Origin: Stutzerimonas kunmingensis
GTDB taxonomy: Bacteria; Pseudomonadota; Gammaproteobacteria; Pseudomonadales; Pseudomonadaceae
Length of the DNA: 46,560 nt
Direction: 5' to 3'
NCBI RefSeq assembly: GCF_014764705.1
Contig: NZ_JACXXG010000031.1
Location: 1 to 46,560, forward strand
The notes below the pieces were generated by a model, which did not search any database, was not told where the DNA came from, and saw only the letters and a program-made list of their open reading frames with translations. The position numbers were made by a program, and so were the translations under genes. How positions within the stretch are numbered: position 1 is the first letter of the stretch; each line of letters starts with the position of its first letter. Shown in pieces: positions 46,346-46,560 of the stretch.

Positions 46346-46560
46346 TCAGACTTTAATCCGCTTCAGACGCTGATTGATGTCGTCGCGGTCAAATGCCGTG
46401 GGATCGAAGGTATCGCCGTACCAGTCGAGCATGTCCAAGTATTCGGGATGTTCGGGGTCGGCAAGCGCGTCCAGAAAATCCGCGTAACCCGGTGCACCGC
46501 CGACATCCTCCGGCGGGCTGGCATTGGCGCCGTCGATGCAATACAGCACATGCGGGCACG
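46346..46560 (-). CDS. Plasmid pRiA4b ORF-3-like protein, C-terminal part (cut by window edge)
   Basis: The last ~70 residues are visible and the 5' end lies beyond 46560. The segment SPPEDVGGAPGY followed by FLDALADPEHPEYLDML is the recognisable end of the pRiA4b ORF-3 family, whose biochemical role is not settled and which is common on plasmids and in accessory islands. The frame stays open to the window edge, so starts inside the window are not credible. It may be the first known member of the downstream transcription unit. Confidence 0.8.
   Translation of the reverse strand, partial: CPHVLYCIDGANASPPEDVGGAPGYADFLDALADPEHPEYLDMLDWYGDTFDPTAFDRDDINQRLKRIKV

Larger units (their letters stand above)
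18282..46560. mobile_element. Integrase-bearing genomic island carrying a defence array (right end outside window)
   Basis: The island starts at a tRNA-3'-end-like att sequence, followed by attP-like DNA, a P4-type integrase, and about 26 kb of co-directional accessory genes for helicases, a DNA methyltransferase, dynamin-like GTPases and an Hsp70-like ATPase. Base composition is uneven and generally lower in G+C than the chromosome to the left. No second copy of the att sequence is visible before the window ends, and the last gene is cut, so the island continues to the right. Confidence 0.75.

Noticed and set aside
20012..46560. A canonical DISARM, BREX or Druantia operon
   Set aside because: Individual proteins resemble members of these systems, but separate drmA, drmB and drmC, the BREX genes (brxA, brxB, brxC, pglZ) and druA-D/F-H are not present, so no single label is applied.
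1..46560. CRISPR array or insertion-sequence transposase
   Set aside because: No regularly spaced direct repeats and no transposase-like frame were seen on either strand.

Overview
The window looks like a Pseudomonas chromosome, most likely of the P. stutzeri (Stutzerimonas) kind. It carries the conserved Pseudomonas minus-strand gene order mtnA, gyrA, serC, pheA, hisC, tyrA-aroA fusion, cmk, rpsA, at high G+C. A dense genomic island of lower and uneven G+C follows.

Region 1 (1-12475) is housekeeping DNA read right to left. mtnA belongs to methionine salvage and gyrA encodes DNA gyrase subunit A. serC, pheA, hisC and tyrA-aroA form a tightly packed serine/aromatic/histidine block whose genes overlap or nearly abut. 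cmk and rpsA complete it. rpsA has a structured leader and ends in a strong terminator. Directly after the terminator T-run, the left edge of the window holds the 5' part of a group IIC intron, which is where this class is known to insert. Region 2 (about 12531-17954, plus strand) is the SOS mutasome imuA-imuB-dnaE2, behind a textbook LexA box.

Region 3 (about 18048-18515) is an integration hot spot. It contains the C-terminal stub of an old tyrosine integrase, the 3' end of a tRNA-like gene with its own terminator, and a short attP-like stretch. An intact P4-type integrase follows (18516-19913).

Region 4 (20012 to beyond 46560) is a large co-directional minus-strand array that looks like a composite anti-phage island. 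In transcription order it encodes: a pRiA4b ORF-3-like protein (partial at the window edge); a DrmD-like SNF2 helicase; an Hsp70/actin-fold ATPase; a 65-residue zinc-ribbon protein; a second SNF2 helicase; a 1653-residue N6-adenine DNA methyltransferase; the three dynamin-like GTPases LeoB, LeoC and LeoA (the Eleos set); a 2145-residue DEAD-type helicase with DUF1998 and a candidate C-terminal nuclease; and a RelE/ParE-like domain fused to a UvrD helicase.

The methylase, SNF2 helicases and DUF1998 helicase recall DISARM class 1. The giant DUF1998 helicase also recalls DruE of Druantia. No separate DrmA/DrmB/DrmC or BREX set is visible. My inference is a DISARM-related restriction/translocation machine carrying an Eleos module and an Hsp70-like ATPase in one array. 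Whether it is undescribed cannot be settled without database searches.
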